Shown here one piece after another: positions 35,823 to 44,529 of a stretch of DNA of 54,062 nt. Source of the stretch: an uncultured Polaribacter sp. GTDB taxonomy: Bacteria > Bacteroidota > Bacteroidia > Flavobacteriales > Flavobacteriaceae. The notes under the pieces were generated by a model. It saw nothing but the letters and a program-made list of their open reading frames with translations, was not told where the DNA came from and did no database searches. The DNA is taken from NCBI GenBank assembly GCA_913061165.1, contig CAJXTJ010000004.1:1-54062 (forward strand), in the 5' to 3' direction. The stretch's first letter is position 1. Each line of letters opens with the position of its first letter. The translations under genes and the position numbers were made by a program.

Positions 35823-37016
35823 TTACGACAGAAATTCAAATACACCAGCAGCACCTTGTCCTGTTCCAACACACATGGTTACCATTCCGTATTTATTTTT
35901 CATGTCGCGTTTGCGCATTTCATCAAATAACTGTACCGATAATTTTGCACCTGTACAACCTAAAGGATGTCCTAGTGCAATGGCACCACCGTTTACATTT
36001 ATGATATCCTGATTTAAATTCAATTCTCTCATTACTGCTAAAGATTGAGAGGCAAAGGCTTCATTTAACTCTATCAATTCGATATCGTTTTGCTCCAAAC
36101 CGGCTTGTTTTAATACCTTCGGGATAGCAGCAACAGGTCCAATGCCCATAATTCTTGGCTCCACGCCAGCTGCAGCATAATTGACAACTCGAGCAATAGG
36201 TTCAATATTTAACTCTTTTACCATTTCTTCACTCATCACCATTACAAAAGCAGCACCATCACTCATTTGAGATGAATTACCAGCAGTAACACTACCACCA
36301 GCCGCAAAAACAGCACGTAATTTATTCAAAGCAGCAATCGAAGTTCCTGCTCTTGGACCTTCATCTTTGTTCACTGTATATTTCCGTGTTGCTTTCTTTC
36401 CGTCTGCGCCTAAATACGTTTCTTCAACCTCAATAGGAACTATTTGGTCTTGAAAACGATTTTCTGCTTGCGCTTTTAAAGCTTTCATATGAGATTTAAA
36501 AGCAAACTCATCTTGGTCTTCTCTAGAGATTTTAAATTGATTTGCTACTGCTTCTGCAGTATTTCCCATTCCCCAATAATAATCTGCATGACCGTCTTTT
36601 ATGGTGTTGTAATTCAATTCCGGTTTAAAACCGGTCATTGGTACAGAACTCATACTTTCTGCTCCACCAGCAATAATACAACTTGCCATTCCTGCTTGAA
36701 TTTTAGCTGCTGCCATGGCAATCGTTTCTAATCCTGAAGAACAGAATCTATTTACAGTAACTCCAGGAACGTCTACAGAATTTAATCCTATTAAAGAGAT
36801 AAAACGTGCCATGTTTAATCCTTGAGAACCTTCTGGCATTGCATTTCCTACAATTACGTCATCGATACGTTTTACGTCTAGATTTGGTAATTCTTTCATC
36901 ATGTGCTGAATAGTTTCTGCACCTAATTCGTCTGCACGTTTAAAGCGAAAAACACCTTTTGGAGCTTTTGCAACTGCAGTTCTATATGCTTTTACGATAT
37001 ATGCTTGTTTGCTCAT
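35823..37016 (-). CDS. fadA: Acetyl-CoA acyltransferase (3-ketoacyl-CoA thiolase)
   Basis: Cleaves 3-ketoacyl-CoA to acetyl-CoA and a shortened acyl-CoA. The 397-residue thiolase has the acylation Cys in [14 protein letters not shown], the His in [17 protein letters not shown] and the second Cys in [13 protein letters not shown]. Length and order are normal. It starts 5 bases after the fadN stop. With fadN it forms the trifunctional beta-oxidation set. Confidence 0.95.
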   Translation of the reverse strand: MSKQAYIVKAYRTAVAKAPKGVFRFKRADELGAETIQHMMKELPNLDVKRIDDVIVGNAMPEGSQGLNMARFISLIGLNSVDVPGVTVNRFCSSGLETIAMAAAKIQAGMASCIIAGGAESMSSVPMTGFKPELNYNTIKDGHADYYWGMGNTAEAVANQFKISREDQDEFAFKSHMKALKAQAENRFQDQIVPIEVEETYLGADGKKATRKYTVNKDEGPRAGTSIAALNKLRAVFAAGGSVTAGNSSQMSDGAAFVMVMSEEMVKELNIEPIARVVNYAAAGVEPRIMGIGPVAAIPKVLKQAGLEQNDIELIELNEAFASQSLAVMRELNLNQDIINVNGGAIALGHPLGCTGAKLSVQLFDEMRKRDMKNKYGMVTMCVGTGQGAAGVFEFLS

Positions 37017-37021
37017 AATTT

Positions 37022-39427
37022 CTAGTTTCTTAAAGGTTTTCCAGTTTTTAACATATTTTGAATTCGCTCTAGCGTTTTACGCTCTGTACAAAGGGATAAA
37101 AAGGCTTCTCTTTCTAGGTCTAACAAGTATTGTTCTGAAACCATTGTAGGTTCAGATAAATCTCCACCAGCCATTACATACGCTAGTTTATTAGCTATTT
37201 TCATATCGTGTGCGCTAATGTATTTAGAATCTTTCATGGAATCTGTTCCTACTAAGAACATTCCCAATGCTTGTTTTCCTAATACTTTTACGTCTTTTCT
37301 TGTAACAGGTTGCGTATAACCACTTTCTGCCATTAATTTAGCATGTGCTTTTGCAGTTGCAATTTGTCTCTCTTTATTTACAACAATAACATCTTTTCCT
37401 TTTTGAAGTAAGCCTAAATCAAATGCTTCATAACCTGAAGTAGAGACTTTTGCCATACCTATGGTTAAGAAGTTTTCTTGCAGAATATTTAGCTCTACAT
37501 CTCCTTTACTAAAAGAATCTGATGCTCTTAAAGCCATTTCTTTAGAACCACCACCACCAGGAATTACACCAACTCCAAATTCGACTAATCCCATATAAGT
37601 CTCTGCTGCTGCAACAACTTTATCTGCGTGTAAAGAAATTTCACAACCACCACCTAAAGCCATTCCATGCGGAGCAGAAATAGTTGGGATTGATGAATAC
37701 CGCATGCGCATCATGGTGTCTTGAAAATATTTGATCGCATAATTTAATTCTTCATATTCTTGCTCTACAGCCATCATGAAAATCATACCAATATTTGCAC
37801 CAACAGAAAAGTTTGGAGCTTGATTACCAACAACCAAACCTTGAAAGTCTTTTTCTGCTAAATCAATTGCTTTGTTAATACCTGCTAAAACATCTCCACC
37901 AATGGTGTTCATTTTAGATTGGAATTCTAAATTTAAAATACCGTCTCCAATATCTTCAACTACAACACCAGAATTTTTAAATACGGCATTCGTTTTTCTA
38001 ATATTATCTAAAATAATAAATGATTCTTGGCCTGGTTTCTTAGTAGTAGATTTCGAAGGAATATCATAAAAATAAGTTGCACCTTCTTTAACTGAGTAGA
38101 AAGAAGTTACACCAGAAGCTAACATATCTGTAATCCAAGTTGCAGGTTCAGTCCCTTCAAGCTTCATTAATTCAATTCCTTTCTCGATACCAACTGCATC
38201 CCAAATTTCGAAAGGTCCATTTTCCCAACCAAAACCAGCTTTCATAGCATCGTCTATCTTGAATAGCTCATCAGAAATTTCAGGAATTCTATTTTGAACA
38301 TAGGCAAACATCGCACCAAAGTTCTTTCTATAGAATTCACCTGCTTTGTCTTTTCCGCCAATTAATACCTTAAATCTATCAATTGGTTTGTCTATTGTTT
38401 TTGTTAATTCTAAAGTTGCAAATTTTGCTTTCTTAGAAGGGCGGTACTCTAAAGTGTCTAAATCTAACGTTAGAATTTCTTTTTTTCCGTTTGCATCGAC
38501 AGATTTTTTATAAAAACCTTGGCCTGTCTTGCTTCCTAACCACTTATTATCCATCATGGTATTTATAAAACCTGGAAGTTTAAACAATTCATGGGCTTCA
38601 TCATTAGGACAGTTTTCATAAATACCATTGGCAACATGCACTAAAGTATCTAAACCAACAACATCTACCGTTCTAAAAGTAGCAGATTTTGGTCTACCAA
38701 TAACCGGTCCGGTTAATTTGTCTACTTCTTCAACAGTTAAACCCAATTCTTTTACTTGATGAAATAAAGACTGAATTCCGAAAATTCCGATTCTATTTCC
38801 AATGAAAGCAGGTGTGTCTTTGGCTAAAACAGAAGTTTTTCCTAAGAATTTTTCACCGTACATCATTAAGAAGTCGGTAACTTCTTGAGCGCAATCTGGA
38901 CCAGGAACAACTTCAAAAAGTTTTAAATATCTTGGTGGATTAAAAAAGTGAGTTACGGCAAAATGCTTTTTAAAATCTTCACTTCTTCCTTCATTCATAA
39001 ACTGAATAGGAATACCAGAAGTATTAGAAGAAATAATAGTTCCTGGAGTTCTATGTTTTTCTAGTTTTTCAAAAACGATCTTTTTAATATCTAGTCTTTC
39101 AACTACAACTTCCATAATCCAATCTACATCAGCAACTTTTGCAATGTCATCTTCTAAATTACCTGTAGTAATTCTGTTTGCAAATTTTTGATGATAAATA
39201 GGTGAAGGTTTCGATTTTAAAGAAGTTGTTAATGCATCATTTACTAAACGATTGCGAACAACTTTGTCTTCTAACGTTAATCCCTTTGCTTTCTCTTGAG
39301 CGGTTAATTCTCTTGGAACAATATCCAATAAGAGAACTTCTACGCCAATATTAGCAAAATGACAAGCAATACCACTTCCCATAATTCCGGAACCAATAAT
39401 TGCTATTTTTTTAATTCTTCTAGTCAT
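37022..39427 (-). CDS. fadN: 3-hydroxyacyl-CoA dehydrogenase/enoyl-CoA hydratase (FadN type)
   Basis: 801-residue bifunctional beta-oxidation enzyme. The dehydrogenase is N-terminal (NAD motif IGSGIMGSGIACHFA at about 10-24; ISSNTSGIPI; HFFNPPRY; the GFYKK end of the domain) and the crotonase domain C-terminal (about 485-790; VGNQAPNFSVGANIG, HGMALGGGCEISLHAD, GVGVIPGGGGSKEM). This is the reverse of E. coli FadB and matches Bacillus FadN, whose operon order fadN-fadA-fadE is repeated here. It starts 11 bases after the marR stop. Confidence 0.94.
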   Translation of the reverse strand: MTRRIKKIAIIGSGIMGSGIACHFANIGVEVLLLDIVPRELTAQEKAKGLTLEDKVVRNRLVNDALTTSLKSKPSPIYHQKFANRITTGNLEDDIAKVADVDWIMEVVVERLDIKKIVFEKLEKHRTPGTIISSNTSGIPIQFMNEGRSEDFKKHFAVTHFFNPPRYLKLFEVVPGPDCAQEVTDFLMMYGEKFLGKTSVLAKDTPAFIGNRIGIFGIQSLFHQVKELGLTVEEVDKLTGPVIGRPKSATFRTVDVVGLDTLVHVANGIYENCPNDEAHELFKLPGFINTMMDNKWLGSKTGQGFYKKSVDANGKKEILTLDLDTLEYRPSKKAKFATLELTKTIDKPIDRFKVLIGGKDKAGEFYRKNFGAMFAYVQNRIPEISDELFKIDDAMKAGFGWENGPFEIWDAVGIEKGIELMKLEGTEPATWITDMLASGVTSFYSVKEGATYFYDIPSKSTTKKPGQESFIILDNIRKTNAVFKNSGVVVEDIGDGILNLEFQSKMNTIGGDVLAGINKAIDLAEKDFQGLVVGNQAPNFSVGANIGMIFMMAVEQEYEELNYAIKYFQDTMMRMRYSSIPTISAPHGMALGGGCEISLHADKVVAAAETYMGLVEFGVGVIPGGGGSKEMALRASDSFSKGDVELNILQENFLTIGMAKVSTSGYEAFDLGLLQKGKDVIVVNKERQIATAKAHAKLMAESGYTQPVTRKDVKVLGKQALGMFLVGTDSMKDSKYISAHDMKIANKLAYVMAGGDLSEPTMVSEQYLLDLEREAFLSLCTERKTLERIQNMLKTGKPLRN

Positions 39428-39438
39428 TTGGTTGATTT

Positions 39439-39897
39439 TTAAACTGCTTTTTTACTTGTTTCTTTATAAATTTCTTTGTCTGCAATTAATTTGTTTATTA
39501 CTGAAGTTACCTTGAAAAAACCTTCCAAATCCTTTTCTGTAACATTATTAATTACGGTTTCATTAAATAGAATTACGTGTCCTTTAGACACCTTCCGCAT
39601 TTCTTTGCCGTAATCTGTTAACTTTATAAGTACACTTCTACCATCATCTGGATTCTTCTCTCTAGAAATTGCACCTTTATCTTCCATGTTTTTTAAAATT
39701 CTAGAAAGACTTGTTGGTTCCATCCCCATTAAAGGACCTAAAGCTGTAGAAGGTGTTCCTTTTTCGGTATCAATATTTAATAAAACAAAGGCTGTTGCCA
39801 TGGTACTATCGTGCTTTGCGGCTTGTTCATTATATACTTTTGCAACGGCTTGCCAAGTTGCTCTTAATTGATGATCTATTGATGTATGTTTATTCAT
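39439..39897 (-). CDS. MarR-family repressor, likely regulator of the fad operon
   Basis: 152-residue winged-helix dimer. The HTH and wing are visible as TPSTALGPLMGMEPTSLSRILKNMEDKGAISREKNPDDGRSVL (about 55-97), followed by the long dimerisation helix ending in LIADKEIYKETSK. First gene of the beta-oxidation operon, 11 bases ahead of fadN. Its promoter carries two copies of a palindromic repeat, so autorepression is the simple reading; an acyl-CoA effector is plausible, but inferred. Confidence 0.87.
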   Translation of the reverse strand: MNKHTSIDHQLRATWQAVAKVYNEQAAKHDSTMATAFVLLNIDTEKGTPSTALGPLMGMEPTSLSRILKNMEDKGAISREKNPDDGRSVLIKLTDYGKEMRKVSKGHVILFNETVINNVTEKDLEGFFKVTSVINKLIADKEIYKETSKKAV

Positions 39898-39902
39898 TGC
39901 TT

Positions 39903-39910
39903 CAAATATA
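39903..39910 (-). promoter_or_regulatory. -7 box of the marR-fad operon
   Basis: Reads TATATTTG on the minus strand. Five bases (AAGCA) separate it from the ATG at 39897, so the leader is only one or two bases, if any. Confidence 0.6.
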
Positions 39911-39920
39911 TACTAATTTA

Positions 39921-39940
39921 TTATGCATGCATAGTAAATT
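39921..39940. promoter_or_regulatory. Candidate MarR operator, copy 1
   Basis: TTATGCATGCATAGTAAATT, containing the perfect 12-bp palindrome TATGCATGCATA, located over the expected -33 region. Repeated 29 bases further with a single change. Confidence 0.65.
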
Positions 39941-39949
39941 GTAAAAAAG

Positions 39950-39969
39950 TTATGCACGCATAGTAAATT
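39950..39969. promoter_or_regulatory. Candidate MarR operator, copy 2
   Basis: TTATGCACGCATAGTAAATT, 19 of 20 bases the same as copy 1, same orientation, spaced 29 bases. Lies between the divergent marR and natA-like genes, so it could touch both. Confidence 0.6.
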
Positions 39970-40029
39970 TTAACACAATTTTTACTGTAACGTTTGTTGT
40001 TGTTGAACTACTAATACATAGAAAATATG

Positions 40030-40037
40030 TAGTTTTG
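40030..40037 (+). promoter_or_regulatory. Candidate -7 box for the ABC exporter operon
   Basis: TAGTTTTG matches TAnnTTTG; a TTG lies 24 bases upstream (40003-40005), a little farther than usual. Implied leader is about 33 bases to ATG 40074. Confidence 0.45.
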
Positions 40038-40073
40038 TCTAGCTTTCTATTCAAAAAAAAGAAAATTTTATTT

Positions 40074-41003
40074 ATGAAAAATTTATTAGAAATTAATAAT
40101 GTTGTAAAAAAATATGGCGATTTTACAGCATTAAATGATGTTTCCATTCACATACCAAAAGGCAGTGTTTATGGTTTGTTAGGGCCTAATGGTGCCGGGA
40201 AAACCTCATTAATTAGAATCGTTAATCAGATAACATTACCAGATAGTGGTTCTATTATTCTAGATGGCGAAGTTCTGGCACCGCACCATACCGCACAAAT
40301 TGGTTATTTACCAGAAGAACGTGGTTTGTATAAGTCTATGAAAGTAGGTGAGCAAGCGTTGTATTTAGCGCAGTTAAAAGGATTGAGTAAAGCAGAGGCA
40401 AAAAAACGCTTGAAATATTGGTTTGATAAATTTGATATTTCTGCATGGTGGAATAAAAAAATAGAAGAACTCTCTAAAGGAATGGCACAAAAAGTGCAGT
40501 TTATTGTAACGGTAATGCACAAGCCAAAGTTGTTGATTTTTGACGAGCCTTTTTCTGGTTTCGACCCTATAAATGCACAATTAATTGCTAATGAAATTTT
40601 ACAGTTACGAGATGAAGGGGCAACTATTATTTTCTCTACCCATAGAATGGAATCTGTTGAAGAGATGTGTGATGAAATTGCTTTGATTGATAAGTCTAAT
40701 AAAATTTTAGATGGAAAGTTAGTAGATATTAAACGTGAATTTAGAACCCATATGTTTCAGGTAGGTTTAAAAACAGTAAATATAGCGGCAGTAGAAAAGG
40801 AATTAAAAGAGAACTTTAAAGTGTTTCCTGCAGATTTTAAATTATTAAATGAAGGTCTGGCTTTAAATGTAAAGTTAAATGCTACAGATAATTCTAACGA
40901 TTTATTATCATTTTTAACAAGTAGAGGAGAAGTGCAGCATTTTTTAGAATTGATACCAAATGCAAACGATATTTTTATTCAGGCAATAAATAAAAACAGT
41001 TAA
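40074..41003 (+). CDS. ABC exporter ATP-binding protein (NatA-like)
   Basis: ATPase subunit of a DRA-type ABC exporter. From ATG 40074 (MKNLLEINNVV) it has 309 residues: Walker A GPNGAGKTSLIR, signature LSKGMAQKVQF, Walker B LLIFDEPFSGFDP and the H-loop STHRM. A C-terminal roughly 90-residue domain follows, as in NatA. The start thirteen codons upstream in the same frame is unsupported, since it lies in the promoter region. The permease gene follows by 2 bases. Confidence 0.92.
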   Translation: MKNLLEINNVVKKYGDFTALNDVSIHIPKGSVYGLLGPNGAGKTSLIRIVNQITLPDSGSIILDGEVLAPHHTAQIGYLPEERGLYKSMKVGEQALYLAQLKGLSKAEAKKRLKYWFDKFDISAWWNKKIEELSKGMAQKVQFIVTVMHKPKLLIFDEPFSGFDPINAQLIANEILQLRDEGATIIFSTHRMESVEEMCDEIALIDKSNKILDGKLVDIKREFRTHMFQVGLKTVNIAAVEKELKENFKVFPADFKLLNEGLALNVKLNATDNSNDLLSFLTSRGEVQHFLELIPNANDIFIQAINKNS

Positions 41004-41005
41004 TT

Positions 41006-42331
41006 ATGAGCAAATTAAAATTAATTATTCACAGAGAGTTTATTGCAAAGGTTCGAAATAAATCATTTATAATGATGACTTTTTTGAGTCCAATAATTTT
41101 GGTAGGTATGGGTTTTTTGATCTATTTTCTAACACAGAAAAATGATGAAAAAATTAAGGAGATTGTGTATGTAGATAATTCTGGCATGTTTTCTAAAGAA
41201 GATTTTAGAGACACAAAGACTATTAAATACATAGATTATTCTGCCCTAGGAGTGGCGTTGACTAAGAAAAAAGTGGAAGAAGGTGATTATTACGGGGCAC
41301 TTCTAATTCCGAAACAAGACAGCTTAGAATTATTGGCAAAATCAATAGAATTTTATTCAAAAGATTCTCCAGGAATGTCTGTTATGAGCTCTTTAGAAAA
41401 TAAAATTGAACAGAAAATTAGAAATGAGAAACTAAATAGTTTTGGCATTGATTTAGAAAAGATAAAAGCTTCTAAAATTAATACAGACATTAAAATGTTG
41501 AATTTTTCTGGTGAAGAATCTTCAAAATTAATAAACGGATTAAAAATTGGTGTTGGTGCAATTTCAGGCTACTTATTAATGATGTTTGTAATTATCTATG
41601 GATCTTCTGTTATGCGAAGTGTTATCGAAGAAAAAACAAGTAGAATTATAGAAATTATTGTGTCTTCTGTAAAGCCTTTTCAACTAATGTTGGGCAAAAT
41701 ATTAGGAAATGCCTCTGCAGGTTTATTACAGTTCTTAATATGGGGAATTATAATTTTTGTTATCTCTACCGTGGCCTCTGCTGTTTTTGGGGTAGATATG
41801 GCAGAAATGCAATCAGCAAGAATACCTGCAGAACAAATGGATGCTGTAAAACAGGCTACAGCTGGCGACAAGGGGCAACTTATTATTCAAGAAATTTTGA
41901 AATTACCGCTTCTAAAAATGTTTGTGTTATTTATCTTTTACTTTTTAGGAGGTTTTATGTTATACAGTTCTCTTTTTGCAGCTGTTGGCGCAGCCGTAGA
42001 TAATGAAACAGATACACAACAATTTATGTTGCCTATTATGTTCCCTTTAATTTTGGGTGTTTATGTTGGTTTTGCAACTGTTATTAATGATCCGCATGGT
42101 TCTATTGCAGTTTTATTTTCACATATTCCGTTTACAAGTCCTATTGTTATGTTAATGCGTGTGCCTTTTGGTGTCTCTTGGACAGAGTTAATAATTTCTA
42201 TGACGTTATTATTGGTTACTTTTGTTTTTATGGTGTGGTTGGCTGCAAAAATCTACAGAGTTGGTATTTTGATGTATGGAAAGAAACCAACATATAAAGA
42301 TTTATATAAATGGTTAAAATATAAAGGCTAG
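41006..42331 (+). CDS. ABC exporter permease (NatB-like, ABC-2 type)
   Basis: 441-residue inner-membrane protein. One membrane segment lies at about 22-42, a periplasmic domain of about 130 residues follows, then a cluster of five more segments from about 180 on (GAISGYLLMMFVIIYGSSVM, LLQFLIWGIIIFVISTVASAV, LLKMFVLFIFYFLGGFML, PIMFPLILGVYVGFATV, ELIISMTLLLVTFVFMVW). EEKTSRIIEIIVSSVKPFQLMLGKIL is the ABC-2 signature. With the preceding ATPase it forms a NatAB-like exporter, whose substrate (Na+, peptide, drug) is not shown. Confidence 0.9.
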   Translation: MSKLKLIIHREFIAKVRNKSFIMMTFLSPIILVGMGFLIYFLTQKNDEKIKEIVYVDNSGMFSKEDFRDTKTIKYIDYSALGVALTKKKVEEGDYYGALLIPKQDSLELLAKSIEFYSKDSPGMSVMSSLENKIEQKIRNEKLNSFGIDLEKIKASKINTDIKMLNFSGEESSKLINGLKIGVGAISGYLLMMFVIIYGSSVMRSVIEEKTSRIIEIIVSSVKPFQLMLGKILGNASAGLLQFLIWGIIIFVISTVASAVFGVDMAEMQSARIPAEQMDAVKQATAGDKGQLIIQEILKLPLLKMFVLFIFYFLGGFMLYSSLFAAVGAAVDNETDTQQFMLPIMFPLILGVYVGFATVINDPHGSIAVLFSHIPFTSPIVMLMRVPFGVSWTELIISMTLLLVTFVFMVWLAAKIYRVGILMYGKKPTYKDLYKWLKYKG

Positions 42332-43198
42332 ATGCAAGATAAATTAGAACAAGTAGCAGATACTATTTTTGAGGAGGCTAATTCAATTTTAGATTATACT
42401 TTTACGTTTAGTGAAGAAATAAGTATTTCTTTTAAAGGATTATTGTCTGTGGCAATTGCCATTATTATAACGGCTTTTGTGCTAAAACTAGTAAGAAGAT
42501 TTATCACTAGAAAGATACCAGAAAATGATAAAGTTAAATTCGTAAGTGTTTTTAGCTATATAAGATGGGTAATCTTTATTGCTATTTTTTTAATTGCTAT
42601 GGATGCTTCAGGAGTAAATGTAACAGCACTTTTTGCGGCATCAGCGGTACTTTTAATTGGTGTTGGTTTAGCTTTACAGACCTTATTTCAAGACATAATA
42701 TCGGGTATTTTTATTCTAGTAGACCAGTCTGTGCATGTTGGTGATATTATTGAATTAGAAGGTAAAGTTGGTAGGGTTTTAGATATAAGACTTAGAACTA
42801 CAAGGGCTGTAACTATTGATAATAAGGTTTTAGTAATTCCGAATCATTTATATTTAACCAATATTTTGTTTAATTGGACAGAGAACGGAACAGAAACTAG
42901 AGAATCTGTTAATATTGGTGTGGCCTATGGTAGTGATGTAGCGCTTGTAAAACAACTTTTATTAGATTCGGCTAAAAATCATAAAAAGGTTTTAATAGCG
43001 CCAGTTCCTAAGGTGCTGTTTACCGATTTTGCTGATAGTTCTTTGAATTTTAAACTTATTTTTACGCTAAATGATAGCTTTGAAACTAGATTTGTACAAA
43101 GTGATTTACGCTTTGAAATAGATAAAAAATTTAGAGAGCATAATATTAAAATTCCTTTTCCTCAGAGAGATGTTCATTTTTTTCAAAATAAGTTATAA
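42332..43198 (+). CDS. MscS-family small-conductance mechanosensitive channel
   Basis: 288-residue channel that opens on osmotic downshock. Its ATG follows the permease stop directly. Membrane segments lie near 33-52, 68-88 and 92-115; the pore helix region is ALFAASAVLLIGVGLALQTLFQDIISGIFILVDQ, followed by the MscS beta domain (HVGDIIELEGKVGRVLDIRLRTTRA) and a C-terminal alpha/beta domain ending IPFPQRDVHFFQNK. Typical length (about 286) for the E. coli type. Confidence 0.93.
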   Translation: MQDKLEQVADTIFEEANSILDYTFTFSEEISISFKGLLSVAIAIIITAFVLKLVRRFITRKIPENDKVKFVSVFSYIRWVIFIAIFLIAMDASGVNVTALFAASAVLLIGVGLALQTLFQDIISGIFILVDQSVHVGDIIELEGKVGRVLDIRLRTTRAVTIDNKVLVIPNHLYLTNILFNWTENGTETRESVNIGVAYGSDVALVKQLLLDSAKNHKKVLIAPVPKVLFTDFADSSLNFKLIFTLNDSFETRFVQSDLRFEIDKKFREHNIKIPFPQRDVHFFQNKL

Positions 43199-43269
43199 AT
43201 AAAAGAGTTATAAAGCAGTAGATTTAGGATTGAGTATTATTTTTAGCAAAATTTTAAAATTAAAAATGC

Positions 43270-44433
43270 ATGAGTAAGATATTAATTATTGAAGATGAAG
43301 CTGTTATTAGAAGAGTTTTGTCAAAGATTATTTCAGAAGAAAATGAATCTTATAATGTAGAGCAGGCAGAAGACGGATTGTTAGGAATTGAAATGATTAT
43401 GAACAATGATTATGATTTGGTTTTATGCGATATTAAAATGCCAAAAATGGATGGTGTTGAGGTGTTAGAAAAAGCGAAGAAAATTAAACCAGAAATACCA
43501 ATTGTTATGATTTCTGGGCATGGAGATTTAGATACAGCAGTAAATACAATGCGCTTGGGTGCTTTTGATTATATATCTAAGCCACCAGATTTAAACAGGC
43601 TTTTAACTACCGTAAGAAATGCATTGGATAAAAAAGTACTGATTGTAGAAAATAAACGTCTAAAAAATAAAGTAAGCAAAAGTTACCAGATGATTGGTGA
43701 AAGTACTGCTATTTCTCATATTAAAGATATTATAGAAAAAGTAGCTGCTACAGATGCAAGAGTTTTAATTACTGGTCCAAACGGAACAGGAAAAGAATTA
43801 GTAGCGCATTGGTTGCACGAAAAATCAGATAGAGTAAAAGCGCCAATGATTGAAGTAAACTGTGCTGCAATTCCTTCAGAACTAATAGAAAGTGAGCTAT
43901 TCGGTCATGTAAAAGGTTCTTTTACAGGAGCAAATAAAGACAGAGCAGGTAAGTTTGAAGCTGCAAATGGAGGTACTATTTTTTTAGATGAAATTGGAGA
44001 TATGAGTTTGTCTGCGCAAGCAAAAGTATTACGTGCTTTGCAAGAAAGTAAAATTTCTAGAGTTGGTTCAGATAAAGATATAAAGGTAAATGTTAGAATT
44101 GTTGCTGCCACAAATAAAAATCTAAAAGAAGAAATTTCTGAAGGTAGGTTTCGAGAAGATTTGTATCATAGGTTGGCCGTAATTTTAATTAAAGTACCTG
44201 CATTAAATGATCGAAGAGAAGACATCCCTTTATTAATAAGTTTTTTCGCCAATAAAATAACAAAAGAACAAGGAATGCCAGAAAAAACATTTTCTTCTCA
44301 AGCGATTACTTTATTACAAAAGTATGATTGGACTGGTAACATACGAGAGTTAAGAAATGTTGTGGAACGTTTAATAATTCTTGGAGAAAAAGAAGTTTCT
44401 GTAAATGATATAAAATTATTCGCTAGTAAGTAA
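43270..44433 (+). CDS. Sigma-54-dependent response regulator without DNA-binding domain
   Basis: 387-residue NtrC-type protein. An N-terminal receiver with phospho-acceptor Asp in LVLCDIKMPKMDG (about D54) precedes an AAA+ domain: Walker A GPNGTGKELVAHWLH, the sigma-54 contact loop as GSFTGA rather than GAFTGA, and Walker B GGTIFLDEIGDM. It ends at RNVVERLIILGEKEVSVNDIKLFASK, so the usual Fis-type HTH of about 50 residues is missing. No frameshift remnant was seen after the stop, and a terminator follows. No histidine kinase gene is adjacent. Confidence 0.9.
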   Translation: MSKILIIEDEAVIRRVLSKIISEENESYNVEQAEDGLLGIEMIMNNDYDLVLCDIKMPKMDGVEVLEKAKKIKPEIPIVMISGHGDLDTAVNTMRLGAFDYISKPPDLNRLLTTVRNALDKKVLIVENKRLKNKVSKSYQMIGESTAISHIKDIIEKVAATDARVLITGPNGTGKELVAHWLHEKSDRVKAPMIEVNCAAIPSELIESELFGHVKGSFTGANKDRAGKFEAANGGTIFLDEIGDMSLSAQAKVLRALQESKISRVGSDKDIKVNVRIVAATNKNLKEEISEGRFREDLYHRLAVILIKVPALNDRREDIPLLISFFANKITKEQGMPEKTFSSQAITLLQKYDWTGNIRELRNVVERLIILGEKEVSVNDIKLFASK

Positions 44434-44468
44434 ATTTATACATGTAACTAATAGCAAATTATACTACT

Positions 44469-44504
44469 AAAAAAGGGAATCAAAATAATTTGATTCCCTT
44501 TTTT
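44469..44504. terminator. Bidirectional terminator between the response regulator and katG
   Basis: Stem AAAAAAGGGAATCAAA / TTTGATTCCCTTTTTT with a 4-base loop, between convergent stops at 44433 and 44530. Confidence 0.9.
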
Positions 44505-44529
44505 AATAAAACTTAGACTGTATTACTCT

